A DNA stretch of 45,785 bases from NCBI RefSeq assembly GCF_003369565.1, contig NZ_PIOD01000009.1:1-45785 (forward strand), in the 5' to 3' direction. This document shows positions 25,542 through 36,315 of the stretch, piece after piece. Both the position numbers and the translations under genes were made by a program. Below the pieces are notes generated by a model. That model worked only from the letters and a program-made list of their open reading frames with translations, searched no databases and was not told where the DNA came from. Positions within the stretch are counted from its first letter, which is position 1. Each line of letters opens with the position of its first letter. This DNA comes from Oceanobacillus chungangensis (GTDB taxonomy: Bacteria; Bacillota; Bacilli; Bacillales; Amphibacillaceae).

Positions 25542-28100
25542 CTAAAAATCAAAGTCACTGATTATACCAAGATTGATGTTAAATGGTATTTTCTCCACTA
25601 CGACACTTGTCTCCGTATCCCTAATAGTCAGGTAATACGGTTTATCTCGGTCATAAGAAATACTCTTCAATATAAACCTTAGTTTGAAAGTGCGATCAGC
25701 AGGATTATCAAACGGACGATCACCTATAATCGTTTCCTCGTTAGATATTACGTTCCCTTCGTCATCAGCCATATAGATGACAACAGTTCGAGGAGTTATC
25801 TTATCTTCCACTTTTTCGGTTTGGAAAAATTCAAGATTAAAAATGCTATTTGTTATCTTACGAGTCGTATTCGTAAGTTTAATATCCACTTTTTTAATCG
25901 CCTTGGCACCTTTTTGTCCAGTACGTTTGTTTCTAAATGACAGCAGTGGTACAACTACTTCCTGAAGACTTGCTCCACCATGGACAAAATTAATACCAGT
26001 TCCTTGCATTTTATACCGAAGTGTTGCTTTTGGAACATAAGCTGTTATTTGCTGTTCATTTCTAACAACGGACGATAGATTGATTGCTAACTGTCCAGAA
26101 ACTTCTCGCTGTTCTTTTGACAGGATATAGCGTCGTTTCACTTCAATAGCATTCTTTGAGTCTTGTCCAATCTTATCGCTTTCTTCTAACGCATCCCGCT
26201 GGTATAGGAAGCCATGATCGGCAGTAATAAACACATTCGTTCCGCTCAAATCATCTCGGATTATTTTAACCAGGTCGTATAGCTGATCCAATGCTGTTTC
26301 TACTGCATTAAAGGTATAAACTTCGGTTGAAGCCTTATCGCCCATTGCATCAATGGTATCATGATAGATATAAATGAGCTTTTTACCCTTAAAGGTTTCT
26401 CTTCGCCCAGCTTTATTCATAGCAAGTACATCTTGAAAATGAACAGCTATGCTATCATCCACTTTTGATTCAATAATTTTTTTCCGATTCTCCACCCCAG
26501 AAGAATCTTTACCGTCAACAAACACTCTAGCATTCGTATCTATATATATATCTTTGTGAGGAAGCAGCGATGGCATTCCGAGTTTCGTAATAGACGGAAC
26601 AACACCGAGAAGTGTTTCCACTTCACAAGTTCCCATAGTTTCCGAATTGAGCCGTTCATAAAGCTCAATGCCTATTTCATAACGCATAGCATCAGACACG
26701 ACGACAAAAACTCGGTCGCCATTCCGTACTTTAGAATCAATAATAGAAGAATAAAAGTTTTGCTGGTTTTTCACACCAGGTAGTGACCAATCTTGTGTCA
26801 TTTCGGATTCAACTGCTTGTGACCAATTAGTGCTCAACTCTCCCATGTACCAATTGGTATATAAATCTTCGACAAGTGTTTTCAACTTTTTCAATAAATC
26901 ATGGTTACTTTCCTCATCATAAGCCACGTAAAACTTGCGGTAATATGTATCCATTAGATAATATTCTTTAACGTATGATTGATATAAATCAATTGCTCGA
27001 CCTTGTGGAATACCTTGACGATGTTCTTGATAAAACTCTTGCATTTTAACAGTGTAGTAAAGTGCTTCATATATGGAAGCAAAGTTATCATAGTAATGCT
27101 TTACTCTTCTCAATTTAATAAGTCTAGTGTATTCCTCAAAATCTTCAAGTTGTGTAATAAGGCCATTAGCGATGTAAATGATAATTGCTCTGTCGATATA
27201 CGGAAAAGTATCCGCTTGTTTAAATGTTTCAACTGGTAGATTATTGATAATATTAGGGAGTTGAATTTCCCGCTCAACCATTTCTGCATATTCATCGAAA
27301 ATAACAAAATCTGTCTTGTGGTGCATCCAATGGTCGATAAACACCAGGGCATTCGATTTGTTTCGATTGGCAACAAAATCTTTCATGTCTTTTATATTAT
27401 CCTCGCCTACCGTTTGGCTAAATGACGTTACCATTAAATGGATAAATAATGTTTTTAGGCTTTTCTCTTCACAATTATAACCATAGTGATTTACAACATA
27501 AGTCCAAAACACTTCTATATCAAAGAATTTTACAAGAAGGGATAAGTATTTGTTCTCCTTGTCATCTAGCGTATCCATTAACACAGCCTTTAAGACTGCT
27601 TCAAAATCTGGTGTTTTGATATTGCATAGGACACTCATGATTGCCAATTCTATTATTTCCTCTGAATAGGATTCAATATTTAATGCTGAGAACTTTTTAA
27701 AACGTTCTTTGTTATTAAAGAAACGTTCATACTTTTTAATAACCACCCTTAAAGATGGGTCAATATGTAACTCACTTAAAATAAGTGAAATCCGATCAGC
27801 ATAGAATGTCTTAGAATAAAACACCGTATCCGCTAACCAGTTGTCTTCCACACCTATTTCCAAATTGGTATAAATCAAGTATGAAGATGTATAATCTTCT
27901 TCTTCAAGCAAATACTTAGTGTGAAATTGATTACAGTCAGTTAATGTAAGAACTTTTACACCATCTATATTGATTCGTTCAATGTCTTCGGTAAATTCAT
28001 TATCCTTGTCCACCCAGAACACAATTTTTCGCTGCTCTCCTTCTTTTAATGGTTCATTAAATATATCTGTTAATGCAGACTCTATTTGGTTTATGTTCAT
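25542..28100 (-). CDS. pglZ: PglZ, alkaline-phosphatase-superfamily BREX protein
   Basis: About 852 residues starting at MNINQIESAL. AAGGTG lies 7 nt before this ATG, and a longer reading to 28127 includes that site. The PglZ domain carries VVVSDAMRYE (about 466-475) and ITADHGFLYQRD, the metal-binding motifs of the phosphatase superfamily. The N-terminal half is the helical part typical of BREX PglZ. PglZ is part of the BREX complex with PglX and is essential for both methylation and defence. The gene is separated from pglX by a membrane-protein gene and 145-170 bp gaps instead of following it closely. Confidence 0.95.
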   Translation of the reverse strand: MNINQIESALTDIFNEPLKEGEQRKIVFWVDKDNEFTEDIERINIDGVKVLTLTDCNQFHTKYLLEEEDYTSSYLIYTNLEIGVEDNWLADTVFYSKTFYADRISLILSELHIDPSLRVVIKKYERFFNNKERFKKFSALNIESYSEEIIELAIMSVLCNIKTPDFEAVLKAVLMDTLDDKENKYLSLLVKFFDIEVFWTYVVNHYGYNCEEKSLKTLFIHLMVTSFSQTVGEDNIKDMKDFVANRNKSNALVFIDHWMHHKTDFVIFDEYAEMVEREIQLPNIINNLPVETFKQADTFPYIDRAIIIYIANGLITQLEDFEEYTRLIKLRRVKHYYDNFASIYEALYYTVKMQEFYQEHRQGIPQGRAIDLYQSYVKEYYLMDTYYRKFYVAYDEESNHDLLKKLKTLVEDLYTNWYMGELSTNWSQAVESEMTQDWSLPGVKNQQNFYSSIIDSKVRNGDRVFVVVSDAMRYEIGIELYERLNSETMGTCEVETLLGVVPSITKLGMPSLLPHKDIYIDTNARVFVDGKDSSGVENRKKIIESKVDDSIAVHFQDVLAMNKAGRRETFKGKKLIYIYHDTIDAMGDKASTEVYTFNAVETALDQLYDLVKIIRDDLSGTNVFITADHGFLYQRDALEESDKIGQDSKNAIEVKRRYILSKEQREVSGQLAINLSSVVRNEQQITAYVPKATLRYKMQGTGINFVHGGASLQEVVVPLLSFRNKRTGQKGAKAIKKVDIKLTNTTRKITNSIFNLEFFQTEKVEDKITPRTVVIYMADDEGNVISNEETIIGDRPFDNPADRTFKLRFILKSISYDRDKPYYLTIRDTETSVVVEKIPFNINLGIISDFDF

Positions 28101-28271
28101 CACATACACCTTCTTTCTATCTTTCATTATAGAACAATATTTTACTTTCTACCCTTTACAAATTGTTTAAAAAGCTACTTTCCTCTAAGAATAGAAGTAC
28201 ATTTGTATCCCTAAAAAAACTTAGTCAAACTTGTAAAGTCTATTATCTGGTTTTTCCTTATTTCTTCAACT

Positions 28272-29108
28272 TCATGTATTTCGAACTATTTTTCTAATTA
28301 CCTCTTTTAAATCTTGTACTATATCTTGAGAGTTCGATATAATTTCTTCTTTCAACTTATATTTCTTTAGAGTTTCTGTATTGGCATTAAATTCTTTAAA
28401 AAAATCATTCAATGCCATGTACTCGGCAGGTGACATTTCTAACTCCTTCTTTATTGGGGGTAATTGGTATCTTACACCATTAATTTCCATATTTAATACA
28501 GAATAAAATACTGATACCAACTGTCCATAAATAGGGACAAAAATATTGTTCTTTTTATCAATACAAACTTCACTGTCGTACATTCCTTCAGAGTTTAAAA
28601 GGCTCACAATAGACTTATCAGATAAGAATCGACGTATAAATTCTATAGGTTCCGCTAAATGTTCTTCCTCCCATTCATTACCGTCAATGTCTGAATGATA
28701 ACTAATCCCCTCAATTTTACTACCATATAGTTCCTCGTATGAGTTTTCAAATATATCTACAATTATGTTATGAGCAACAGAAACTATGTTTATACTGTTG
28801 TACTGATTTATTAGTGAATACAAAGAAGTACATTTTTTATTTAATTTCCTTCTATACCCATATTTATAATCGTTTACAATAGTTTCGGCCAAAAAAGGAG
28901 CTTCCAATTTTGTTGTTAATCCGTCATTCTTTAAGTAACTAATTGATTCTAATTCTTCAAGTAATGGCTGATAAAGTTCATTTTTTCTTTCTATTGTTAA
29001 AGCAGTTTTCTTTTTGCCCGTAATAAAGCCAAAAACAGCTCCAATTCCAAGTAAAATAACTCCAGTTAAAACATCAGTGAATACTGTATTCCATTCTATT
29101 AAATCCAT
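28272..29108 (-). CDS. Membrane protein inserted between pglX and pglZ
   Basis: 278 residues. One N-terminal transmembrane segment (about 12-31) is followed by GKKK and a long soluble helical domain, so the bulk is probably cytoplasmic. The ATG has AAGGGTG upstream. A terminator hairpin lies between pglX and this gene, and a TATAGA box sits just before it, so it may have its own promoter. Core type I BREX runs pglX directly into pglZ; accessory genes at this position are variable and often carry a second defence or control function. I do not recognise the family. A membrane-tethered effector or regulator of BREX is a reasonable guess. Confidence 0.75.
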   Translation of the reverse strand: MDLIEWNTVFTDVLTGVILLGIGAVFGFITGKKKTALTIERKNELYQPLLEELESISYLKNDGLTTKLEAPFLAETIVNDYKYGYRRKLNKKCTSLYSLINQYNSINIVSVAHNIIVDIFENSYEELYGSKIEGISYHSDIDGNEWEEEHLAEPIEFIRRFLSDKSIVSLLNSEGMYDSEVCIDKKNNIFVPIYGQLVSVFYSVLNMEINGVRYQLPPIKKELEMSPAEYMALNDFFKEFNANTETLKKYKLKEEIISNSQDIVQDLKEVIRKIVRNT

Positions 29109-29155
29109 TATTTCACACCCTTACTCTATAGCATGTAGGTTTTATGAGAAGAAAA

Positions 29156-29177
29156 GCAAATCCAAGATTGGATTCGC
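29156..29177 (-). terminator. Hairpin terminator after pglX
   Basis: GCAAATCCAA (29156-29165) pairs with TTGGATTCGC (29168-29177) around a 2-nt spacer. On the minus strand it is followed by TTTTCTTC. It lies 14 bp past the pglX stop. It would attenuate expression of the downstream membrane-protein gene, pglZ and brxL, unless a promoter lies beyond. Confidence 0.7.
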
Positions 29178-29191
29178 CTTTCATCAAAAAA

Positions 29192-32100
29192 TTATAATTT
29201 TGCAACTAACCCCTTAAACTTTTCATAATTCACTTTTACTCCATCATCTAAGTCAATTTCAATTTGCATATCAGCCATGTGGTGCAATAACTCATCATAC
29301 GCTTTGAGCTCGTCAATTTTCTTTTCAAGGGATTTCAGTTCTTTCTTGGCATTACTAATTTCTTTTGCTGTTGAGTCCCCTTCAATGATATTTAGCAAGT
29401 CTTTCTTTTCAGCATCTAAACGAATCTGATAGTCATGCAAGTAATCTGTCCGAATACGAGATAAAGTGGTTTTATCATAACGGTGCATGTATATGAGACA
29501 GTTAAAAGCCTTCTCCTTACCCGATGTAAACAACCAATAAATTGGCCTTTTACTATATGTCTTTACATGATCTTTGTAAAAATTATTCAAGAAATAACGA
29601 CGTAACGTTTCTTTTGCAGTTTCATCATTCCTGCGACCAAGTGCATCTGCAACAAAGTCAAGGTTTTCAGAAAGTGTTCCCTCTCCGAATGTCGTTTTAA
29701 CAAAGTCAACAAATCTAGTAACAATGTCATCTTCAAAATAAGATCCTGGAAGAATAGGAAGAATATTATCTTGATCTACTGGAAATGTCTTATACCGTGT
29801 AGGGTTAAACTTACCACCTGCATAAATAAGACCTTCTTCATCAAGAGAATAACGTCCAAACGAACATCCAATTCCATAGGAGATGAAACTCTTTATATCT
29901 CTTTCCAAATCAGACTTTCGGATTGCTATATCTTTGTCGTTTACTTCAGGTATTAGTTCATCCCGTAAATCATAATTGTTTATAAAGATACGATTTAATC
30001 CCTCTTCATTCGCTTTTTGTTGATTAAATTGTGATTCAGTATTCTGAACCCATTGTTCAAATGCTGATTTGATATTTAATGTAGGGCTTTCAATTAATGG
30101 ATGTTTTCTGAACCCCCACGAAGTTTCAAAAGAGTCCCAATCCCCTTTTGACAAGAGGATGTTTTCTTGAACCTTCTCAAGAATTTTGCCTTTCTCTTTT
30201 ATTATTAGTGGGATTTGAATTACATCCCCTACTTTAAAGTCAATAGTTGGAGAAATTATCTCTAAAAAAGTCTTTCCTACGATACTATTAATTAGAGCTA
30301 ACACGTATAAAGAGCTTTCATAATCCTCGGAGAAGCCCTTCGCCCCTTTAGAGTCAAACAAAAAACCCTCCTCACAATATCTAACTGAAATATTTCCCAT
30401 ACTTAATGCTGACCATGTAATACCTTTTTTAAATGCAAAATCTCCATTATAATTATGAGATCGTATTCTACCAGTTCGTTTATCAATATTATTTTTAATC
30501 TCATTTCCGTCATCTTCCCAATTTACTATATACTCATTGTTACCATACCATTTCCTATAGCTTCCCCCTTTATTATAGGGAAACCATTTTCCCTTACTTT
30601 GTAACGCTTCTTCAGTACTTGTGGTATTAAAAGTGATTTCAGGAAAATTTACTTCATGCCATAACTTTAAAAACCTGTCGTTATCAGCAGTTGCCATCCC
30701 TTCTCTTGTAGTTAGTATTGAACCAACTGTAGTATATTTGAATGTTTTAAGCATATTTTCACTAGCCCAATAAGCAATAGGAATTGAGGGAATCCTAATA
30801 AAATCCTCCTTTTTTGCATAATATTTCCCAACACCACTAAAAAACCACTGTTCTTTTTTTTCTAAACTTTCTACAGCTCCCCTATCACTAAATAATCTTC
30901 TGTAAACGGCACTATAATTTTGTACATTAGAATTCAATATAACAAATGCAGTTGTTCCAAAATCAGATCCAAATACCCCTCGCCCAAAATGCAGCATATT
31001 CACAATAGTATTATGTGAAATTATATGTTCTCTTAACTTCTTGTAGCTTGCTAAAAACATCCATACTGGAATATTTATCATAGAAATTAATCCTTGACTT
31101 TTACAAAAGGATTGTGCTTTTTCCATAAAAACTGTACTCATATCTGATTTTACGTTTGGAAAATTACTTTTTAAATATCTTGAAAGTTTTTCACCCATAC
31201 CATTACTTCCCATGTATGGGGGATTAGTACATACTACGTCATATTTCGTACTCATTAGCTTTGCTTGTAATAATATTCCAGGGAATTTATCTAAAATATT
31301 ATCTTTTACTAATATCCCAAAAAGATCAGAATGTTCATCTACAAGCTCAAATAATCGTTTTTCTATTGTTGTAAGATCTAAAGGTTCTACATTGAGAATT
31401 GATCCATATTCTTTTGCATCCCAAAAAGTATCTCGCAAATAATTTAGAGTATTTTTTAAACTAAGTCGTATATTATTATCCTCTGTCCCATTGATTAAAT
31501 AATCAATAACTTCATCTGATATCCAATTACTCTCTTGAATAGCATGGATGTTAAGTTTAATATTTTGTTTAAATACTCGACGTGACTTCTCTCTAGCTTT
31601 CATAAAAATAGCAAAAGAAGCTAATTGAGCAGCTCGGTCATCTACATCTAATCCATACAAATTATTTTCTAAAATTAATTTTGGAATTTCGCTCTCCATA
31701 TATCCTTTTTCAAGGTACATTTCATAAAAGATATCAAAGGCATATACGAGTATATGTCCACTCCCACAACAAGGGTCAAGAAACTTTATTTCTTCAGGAT
31801 TAGCACTCTGGTATCGAATTTCTTCCAGTTGGTTGAGAACACTATCCTCTTGTTCAGCGTCATCTAAATAATACTTCCATCCTGATCGTAGATTACTCTT
31901 AGGATTGCTCTCAAGCCAAATACGTCCCAATGAGTTCTCCACCATATATCGGACAATCCAATTTGGAGTAAATAACTGGGTCGCTGCAGGGAGTGTATCC
32001 TTTGTTATTTTTATATTCTTTTTCAGATTTGCAAAAACTTGATCCTTTTCTTCCGCAATATAATACTGATAAAGCCATCCGATAACTTCAATTTCCTTCC

Positions 32101-32707
32101 AATTATCGTCTGGAACAATCTCAGTGTTAGTCATATGACGAACAAAAGAATCAGTTGCAAGCAAACCTTCAGGAAATAGGATTTCGGTATAATCATCAAT
32201 CTTCTCAAACATAAACGGCATATAACGATTTAAGTCATTACAATGCTTAATAATAAGGTATTTAAACAGTTCTTCTGAGTTATTGTTCATTTTCAACTCA
32301 TAAACATATTCCTTATCCAAATCCAAGTCCAACGATAGTGCCTCTTTCATCATATCTGGCTCGGTACTGGCAGCATTAGTGGAAGAAAGCACTCTAATTT
32401 TCGTTGGTAAATAGTCGTTTACCTCCATAAAACGCAAGGCAGTAAATCGGTTAAACCATGTATAAGCAACTTCTTCCATGACTTGTCTGAAACCAATTTG
32501 GTTGATACGGTCTATTAATTTATTCCTTTGAATCTTTTCTTCCTTTGATAACTGTCTGCCATCAATAAAGATGGCATCCGAACTCTCAATATCTGCTTTT
32601 TTTATGTTGTCTTCAGTAATACCAATTTTCATAGCCTTTGCTTCGACCTTTTTCAATAACTCTCTTCTAGCACTCGTAGCAAAGGTCTTTAATGCCGATT
32701 TATTCAT
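29192..32707 (-). CDS. pglX: PglX, BREX adenine-specific DNA methyltransferase
   Basis: 1171 residues from the ATG at 32707 (MNKSALKTF, the conserved BREX PglX start), with GGGGTGG upstream. A longer TTG reading overlaps that site. The SAM-binding motif is FLDPCCGSGHIL (309-320) and the catalytic motif IV is NPPY (495-498). The large C-terminal half acts in target recognition and complex formation, and a C-terminal coiled coil is visible (KELKSLEKKIDELKAYDEL). PglX methylates one strand of a non-palindromic site to mark self DNA; the site cannot be predicted here. It begins 15 bp after brxC. No frameshift or phase-variable tract was noticed. Confidence 0.96.
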   Translation of the reverse strand: MNKSALKTFATSARRELLKKVEAKAMKIGITEDNIKKADIESSDAIFIDGRQLSKEEKIQRNKLIDRINQIGFRQVMEEVAYTWFNRFTALRFMEVNDYLPTKIRVLSSTNAASTEPDMMKEALSLDLDLDKEYVYELKMNNNSEELFKYLIIKHCNDLNRYMPFMFEKIDDYTEILFPEGLLATDSFVRHMTNTEIVPDDNWKEIEVIGWLYQYYIAEEKDQVFANLKKNIKITKDTLPAATQLFTPNWIVRYMVENSLGRIWLESNPKSNLRSGWKYYLDDAEQEDSVLNQLEEIRYQSANPEEIKFLDPCCGSGHILVYAFDIFYEMYLEKGYMESEIPKLILENNLYGLDVDDRAAQLASFAIFMKAREKSRRVFKQNIKLNIHAIQESNWISDEVIDYLINGTEDNNIRLSLKNTLNYLRDTFWDAKEYGSILNVEPLDLTTIEKRLFELVDEHSDLFGILVKDNILDKFPGILLQAKLMSTKYDVVCTNPPYMGSNGMGEKLSRYLKSNFPNVKSDMSTVFMEKAQSFCKSQGLISMINIPVWMFLASYKKLREHIISHNTIVNMLHFGRGVFGSDFGTTAFVILNSNVQNYSAVYRRLFSDRGAVESLEKKEQWFFSGVGKYYAKKEDFIRIPSIPIAYWASENMLKTFKYTTVGSILTTREGMATADNDRFLKLWHEVNFPEITFNTTSTEEALQSKGKWFPYNKGGSYRKWYGNNEYIVNWEDDGNEIKNNIDKRTGRIRSHNYNGDFAFKKGITWSALSMGNISVRYCEEGFLFDSKGAKGFSEDYESSLYVLALINSIVGKTFLEIISPTIDFKVGDVIQIPLIIKEKGKILEKVQENILLSKGDWDSFETSWGFRKHPLIESPTLNIKSAFEQWVQNTESQFNQQKANEEGLNRIFINNYDLRDELIPEVNDKDIAIRKSDLERDIKSFISYGIGCSFGRYSLDEEGLIYAGGKFNPTRYKTFPVDQDNILPILPGSYFEDDIVTRFVDFVKTTFGEGTLSENLDFVADALGRRNDETAKETLRRYFLNNFYKDHVKTYSKRPIYWLFTSGKEKAFNCLIYMHRYDKTTLSRIRTDYLHDYQIRLDAEKKDLLNIIEGDSTAKEISNAKKELKSLEKKIDELKAYDELLHHMADMQIEIDLDDGVKVNYEKFKGLVAKL

Positions 32708-32722
32708 CCATTTCCACCCCAA

Positions 32723-35700
32723 TTACTCGATAAACTCAATTTGTTTATTTTCTTTAATGATCTGTTTTAACTTACTTGACAGTGTATTGATATAGTTATC
32801 AACCTCACCTTCTGTTGTTAAGGTTTTAACAGTGACCAATTTTGATACTTTAACAGGCTGCTTTTGAATAACTGGAGCAACCGGATAAACAGCTTTACCA
32901 CCAGTACGTTTTCTTTCTTCTTCAGCTTTTTTCCGTTGCCACTCTTTAATTTCTCTGTCAATATCTTTTTCCATTTTTTCTTTAAAGCTCGTACTTTGGG
33001 AAACTGTGGCATCCACTTTATAAATATCATTAAAAGCATCTATATTTTTATTAAGTTCTCGATAGTAATGCATTACCCGTTCTTTTGTTTCATTGGATAC
33101 ACCGTAATGCGATGTCAATGATGATAGGTAATCATTATCTTCTTTTAACTTTTTATGGGCATTTTCCTTTTTCTCTTTCAGTACGGAAATTATCTGTTCA
33201 TCCATGGCGTTAATGAGTTCTGGAATATCTTTTATTTTTCTATAAGGAATTGGATCTTGGACAATCGAATGGAGCTTCTCTTTGACATTCTCTATCTCTC
33301 CCCCAAATAAATAAGCATTATTTTCTTCATACTTTTTCAGGGCAGCTAAAGCCTCATCAAAAATCTTTTTCTGGTCGGTGCCAAAGAAACTTTTTACATA
33401 GATAATATCTTCTTCCCAGTCAAGTAAGTCATCTTCTAATTCCTGTAACTTATTAAAGAACGATACATTGTCTAAACCATTATGAAATTGCTCAAAGTAT
33501 TCCAACCCTTTATCAAGTAAGCTCATTCCAGGATATTTTCTACCTTCATAACGAGCTTTGTAATTCTTAATTTCGTTAATCTGTTTTTCAACAAGGATTC
33601 TTATGTCCCTAAGTAATCCGTCTTCATCATCAGCCAAATCTGTCTTATTAAATACATCTTTACAAATATTTTTAGCTGTGTTGATTAACTTTTCATCTAC
33701 TTTTATCCGTTTTAGCACGATAGCCTTATCTGCATCCGCAGTTTTAGTAAATGCTGTAATAAGTGTATTTACATTTACTTCTGGTTCTAGATATTCCGCA
33801 TTATAACGAATGCGTATACGTTGATCTATCAGTAACTGAGCTATCAACGCTGCTATATCAAGCGTTTTCCAGCCATAAGGTTTATCAGCAAAACGATGAT
33901 ATAAGATTTTTACTCGAACTTGTTTTTTTAGATCATCTTGTAAACTGATAAAATCTGATATTTCTCTCTTAGCCAATTCATTCGGGTTTACCTTCAACGT
34001 ATCTTCCAATGACATTTGCTCATCGTTTGCAGCTAGAATCGAAATTAATTCCCGTTCATTTTCCAAATGCTCTTTCACATAGCCAAGTTTTGTATAGACA
34101 TTATCAACTAGCACGGTAAAGGCAGCATTGATTTTTTCACGAACGGTTGACCCTTTAATATCAACTTTGTCTCCATTGATAAAGAAAGTACTATCTTTAA
34201 TTGCCTCCTCCAAAAGCTCACGAACTCTTCTTCTGCGTTCACGGACTTCGGCTTGTTTGTTATTTAGGATATTTTGGATGTTTTCAGGCAGTTGTGTGAT
34301 GTTCGTTTTTTTTCGGAATTCCTCAATCCGTAATGCTTCTCCAATTTCTTCGATATATGCTTCATTACCACCAAGTTTAATAATCATTTCCCCATTACCA
34401 GAAGTCATCATCATTAATTCCTGCTCGGATTTATGATAGTGATCCGATAACGGGGAAAGAATTTGTATTCCAATATTAGATATCTGGTTTCCATAGTTTT
34501 TCTCATCCATTTTCTGATTGTAGGTGAAGGCATATTCACTGGAATAACGGAAACGTTTTTCATCGTAAAGATCTAGGAAAATGTAGTTTGCTAACTCCCG
34601 CTTAACGATGTCTTCATCAATATTCAGAGATTTAATTTCCCGATTAATGTCTTGTTCATCATCCGTTAAAAAGATATAGTTATCCCCATTTTTCTGTATT
34701 AACGTTTGGGAGATGAGCTTTCTTAGAGAAACCTTAATTTTCTCTTTAAGTTGCAACTTATCCTCATCAATATGTGTCACCATTAGTGTTGCAATATTAT
34801 CAAGATTTGCTGGTAACTCTTTTACATACTTAATCATGAATAGTACCTTTAATAGGTCGATGTTAAAGTCGTCATCTTTTAAAGCTGGATTCTCATAAGC
34901 TCCTTCTATTACCCTCGAAATTGATGGATTCAGGAATTCTTTAATCGTGTCATAAAAAACATAAAAAGGAATAAGTGTACCTTCTTCAGCATTTTTATAC
35001 TGAAGACCAGCTTCTTTAAATGCCGACAACATGGAACGTTCCCCTTCAGATAAATGCTTACCAGAAGAACCATGTTTCCGTACTTGTTCAAACACATTTT
35101 GTAGGAGTTTGAACTGATATGGAATGAATGGATAAACATCGGCAAATTCCTGTTCATTTTCAAAGCCACGTAAATCTGCTGTACTTTCTCTAAAGCTAAT
35201 TAAGTTCTTTAAGACAGCACTCTTTTCCGGGTAAAGAAGTTTCAATCTGTCATTCGCAAAATCCTTCTTTAGGAGAATCCTCTTTTTAATGACCTCATCA
35301 ACAGAAATGGATGATAGCGATAGTCTGGTATCGAATCTCCCTTGGATACGGGAGAAGTCATCCCCTTTCACTTTAATGATGCTATCAATACTTTCTTGTG
35401 ATGTAACCATAATCCAGACCTTTCCGTTACAGTGAGTTCCTAGATCTTCCGCTACTGTTTGTAAATTTAGCATCAGGTTACGGTTGTCCCCAATATATTG
35501 CCCAATCTCATCCACTAGGAAAATAAGGTGAAAGTTCTTGCCCTTTCCGTTAACATACTCGTTAACGTCTTTTGCAAACTTTTCAATGCTGATTTCAAAA
35601 TTATTAACACCATTTTCAAACCAATTTCGTGCTGATTCTTCAGTCATATCAGTTACTTTAGTTAGAGCCCCAATGACAAAGTCAGCATCAAAATAGAAGC

Positions 35701-36295
35701 TGTTACGACGTTCTTCCCATGATTCACCTGCTAACGCCTTAAATTCCGTTTTAAACGCATTGTACACTCCCTGTTTATCCAGGTACTTTTCCATCTCAGC
35801 TACACCGGGTATATCCCCGTAATAGCCACGATGTTCATAAAAAACCTTCATGAAGACACGAAGAATCGCATCTTCCTTTGATTTATTATCGAGTGAACCC
35901 TTTGAATCAATATTAAACAGGATAGTTTCTGTTTCTACATCAGCAGTACGTTGCATATTCGCATAAACAATTGGATCCTGTACTTTATCTTGAAAGAAGT
36001 CAATCGCTTGTTTTCCATTTATCTCTTTATTTTCAAGTAAATAAGCGAGGATTTTTAAAAAGTGTGATTTACCAGAACCAAAGAATCCAGATATCCAAAC
36101 TCCCATTTTGTCTGTTACACCATTTATACCTTTTTCATAATTCTCATAAAACTTGGAAAGATGTTTTTGCAATTCACGTGTAACAACATACTCGTCCAAT
36201 TCCTGATAAATATTGTCTTCGTCTTGTTGGGCTACTTTTATGACCCCACGAATATCACGTTCAATATCTTTTTGAAACATATCCTTAATAATCAT
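32723..36295 (-). CDS. brxC: BrxC, large P-loop ATPase of BREX
   Basis: 1190 residues. The N-terminal start (MIIKDMFQKDIERDIRGVIK) is typical of the family. Walker A is GFFGSGKSH (70-78) and the Walker B region is LIFLVDEIGQ (about 260). A long helical C-terminal region has many coiled-coil stretches, including the basic segment near residue 1130 (IKEWQRKKAEEERKRTGGK). BrxC is the largest ATPase of the complex and is required for defence. It lies 20 bp after brxB in the operon. Confidence 0.96.
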   Translation of the reverse strand: MIIKDMFQKDIERDIRGVIKVAQQDEDNIYQELDEYVVTRELQKHLSKFYENYEKGINGVTDKMGVWISGFFGSGKSHFLKILAYLLENKEINGKQAIDFFQDKVQDPIVYANMQRTADVETETILFNIDSKGSLDNKSKEDAILRVFMKVFYEHRGYYGDIPGVAEMEKYLDKQGVYNAFKTEFKALAGESWEERRNSFYFDADFVIGALTKVTDMTEESARNWFENGVNNFEISIEKFAKDVNEYVNGKGKNFHLIFLVDEIGQYIGDNRNLMLNLQTVAEDLGTHCNGKVWIMVTSQESIDSIIKVKGDDFSRIQGRFDTRLSLSSISVDEVIKKRILLKKDFANDRLKLLYPEKSAVLKNLISFRESTADLRGFENEQEFADVYPFIPYQFKLLQNVFEQVRKHGSSGKHLSEGERSMLSAFKEAGLQYKNAEEGTLIPFYVFYDTIKEFLNPSISRVIEGAYENPALKDDDFNIDLLKVLFMIKYVKELPANLDNIATLMVTHIDEDKLQLKEKIKVSLRKLISQTLIQKNGDNYIFLTDDEQDINREIKSLNIDEDIVKRELANYIFLDLYDEKRFRYSSEYAFTYNQKMDEKNYGNQISNIGIQILSPLSDHYHKSEQELMMMTSGNGEMIIKLGGNEAYIEEIGEALRIEEFRKKTNITQLPENIQNILNNKQAEVRERRRRVRELLEEAIKDSTFFINGDKVDIKGSTVREKINAAFTVLVDNVYTKLGYVKEHLENERELISILAANDEQMSLEDTLKVNPNELAKREISDFISLQDDLKKQVRVKILYHRFADKPYGWKTLDIAALIAQLLIDQRIRIRYNAEYLEPEVNVNTLITAFTKTADADKAIVLKRIKVDEKLINTAKNICKDVFNKTDLADDEDGLLRDIRILVEKQINEIKNYKARYEGRKYPGMSLLDKGLEYFEQFHNGLDNVSFFNKLQELEDDLLDWEEDIIYVKSFFGTDQKKIFDEALAALKKYEENNAYLFGGEIENVKEKLHSIVQDPIPYRKIKDIPELINAMDEQIISVLKEKKENAHKKLKEDNDYLSSLTSHYGVSNETKERVMHYYRELNKNIDAFNDIYKVDATVSQSTSFKEKMEKDIDREIKEWQRKKAEEERKRTGGKAVYPVAPVIQKQPVKVSKLVTVKTLTTEGEVDNYINTLSSKLKQIIKENKQIEFIE

Positions 36296-36315
36296 CTAAA
36301 TTCCCCCTATCCCTT

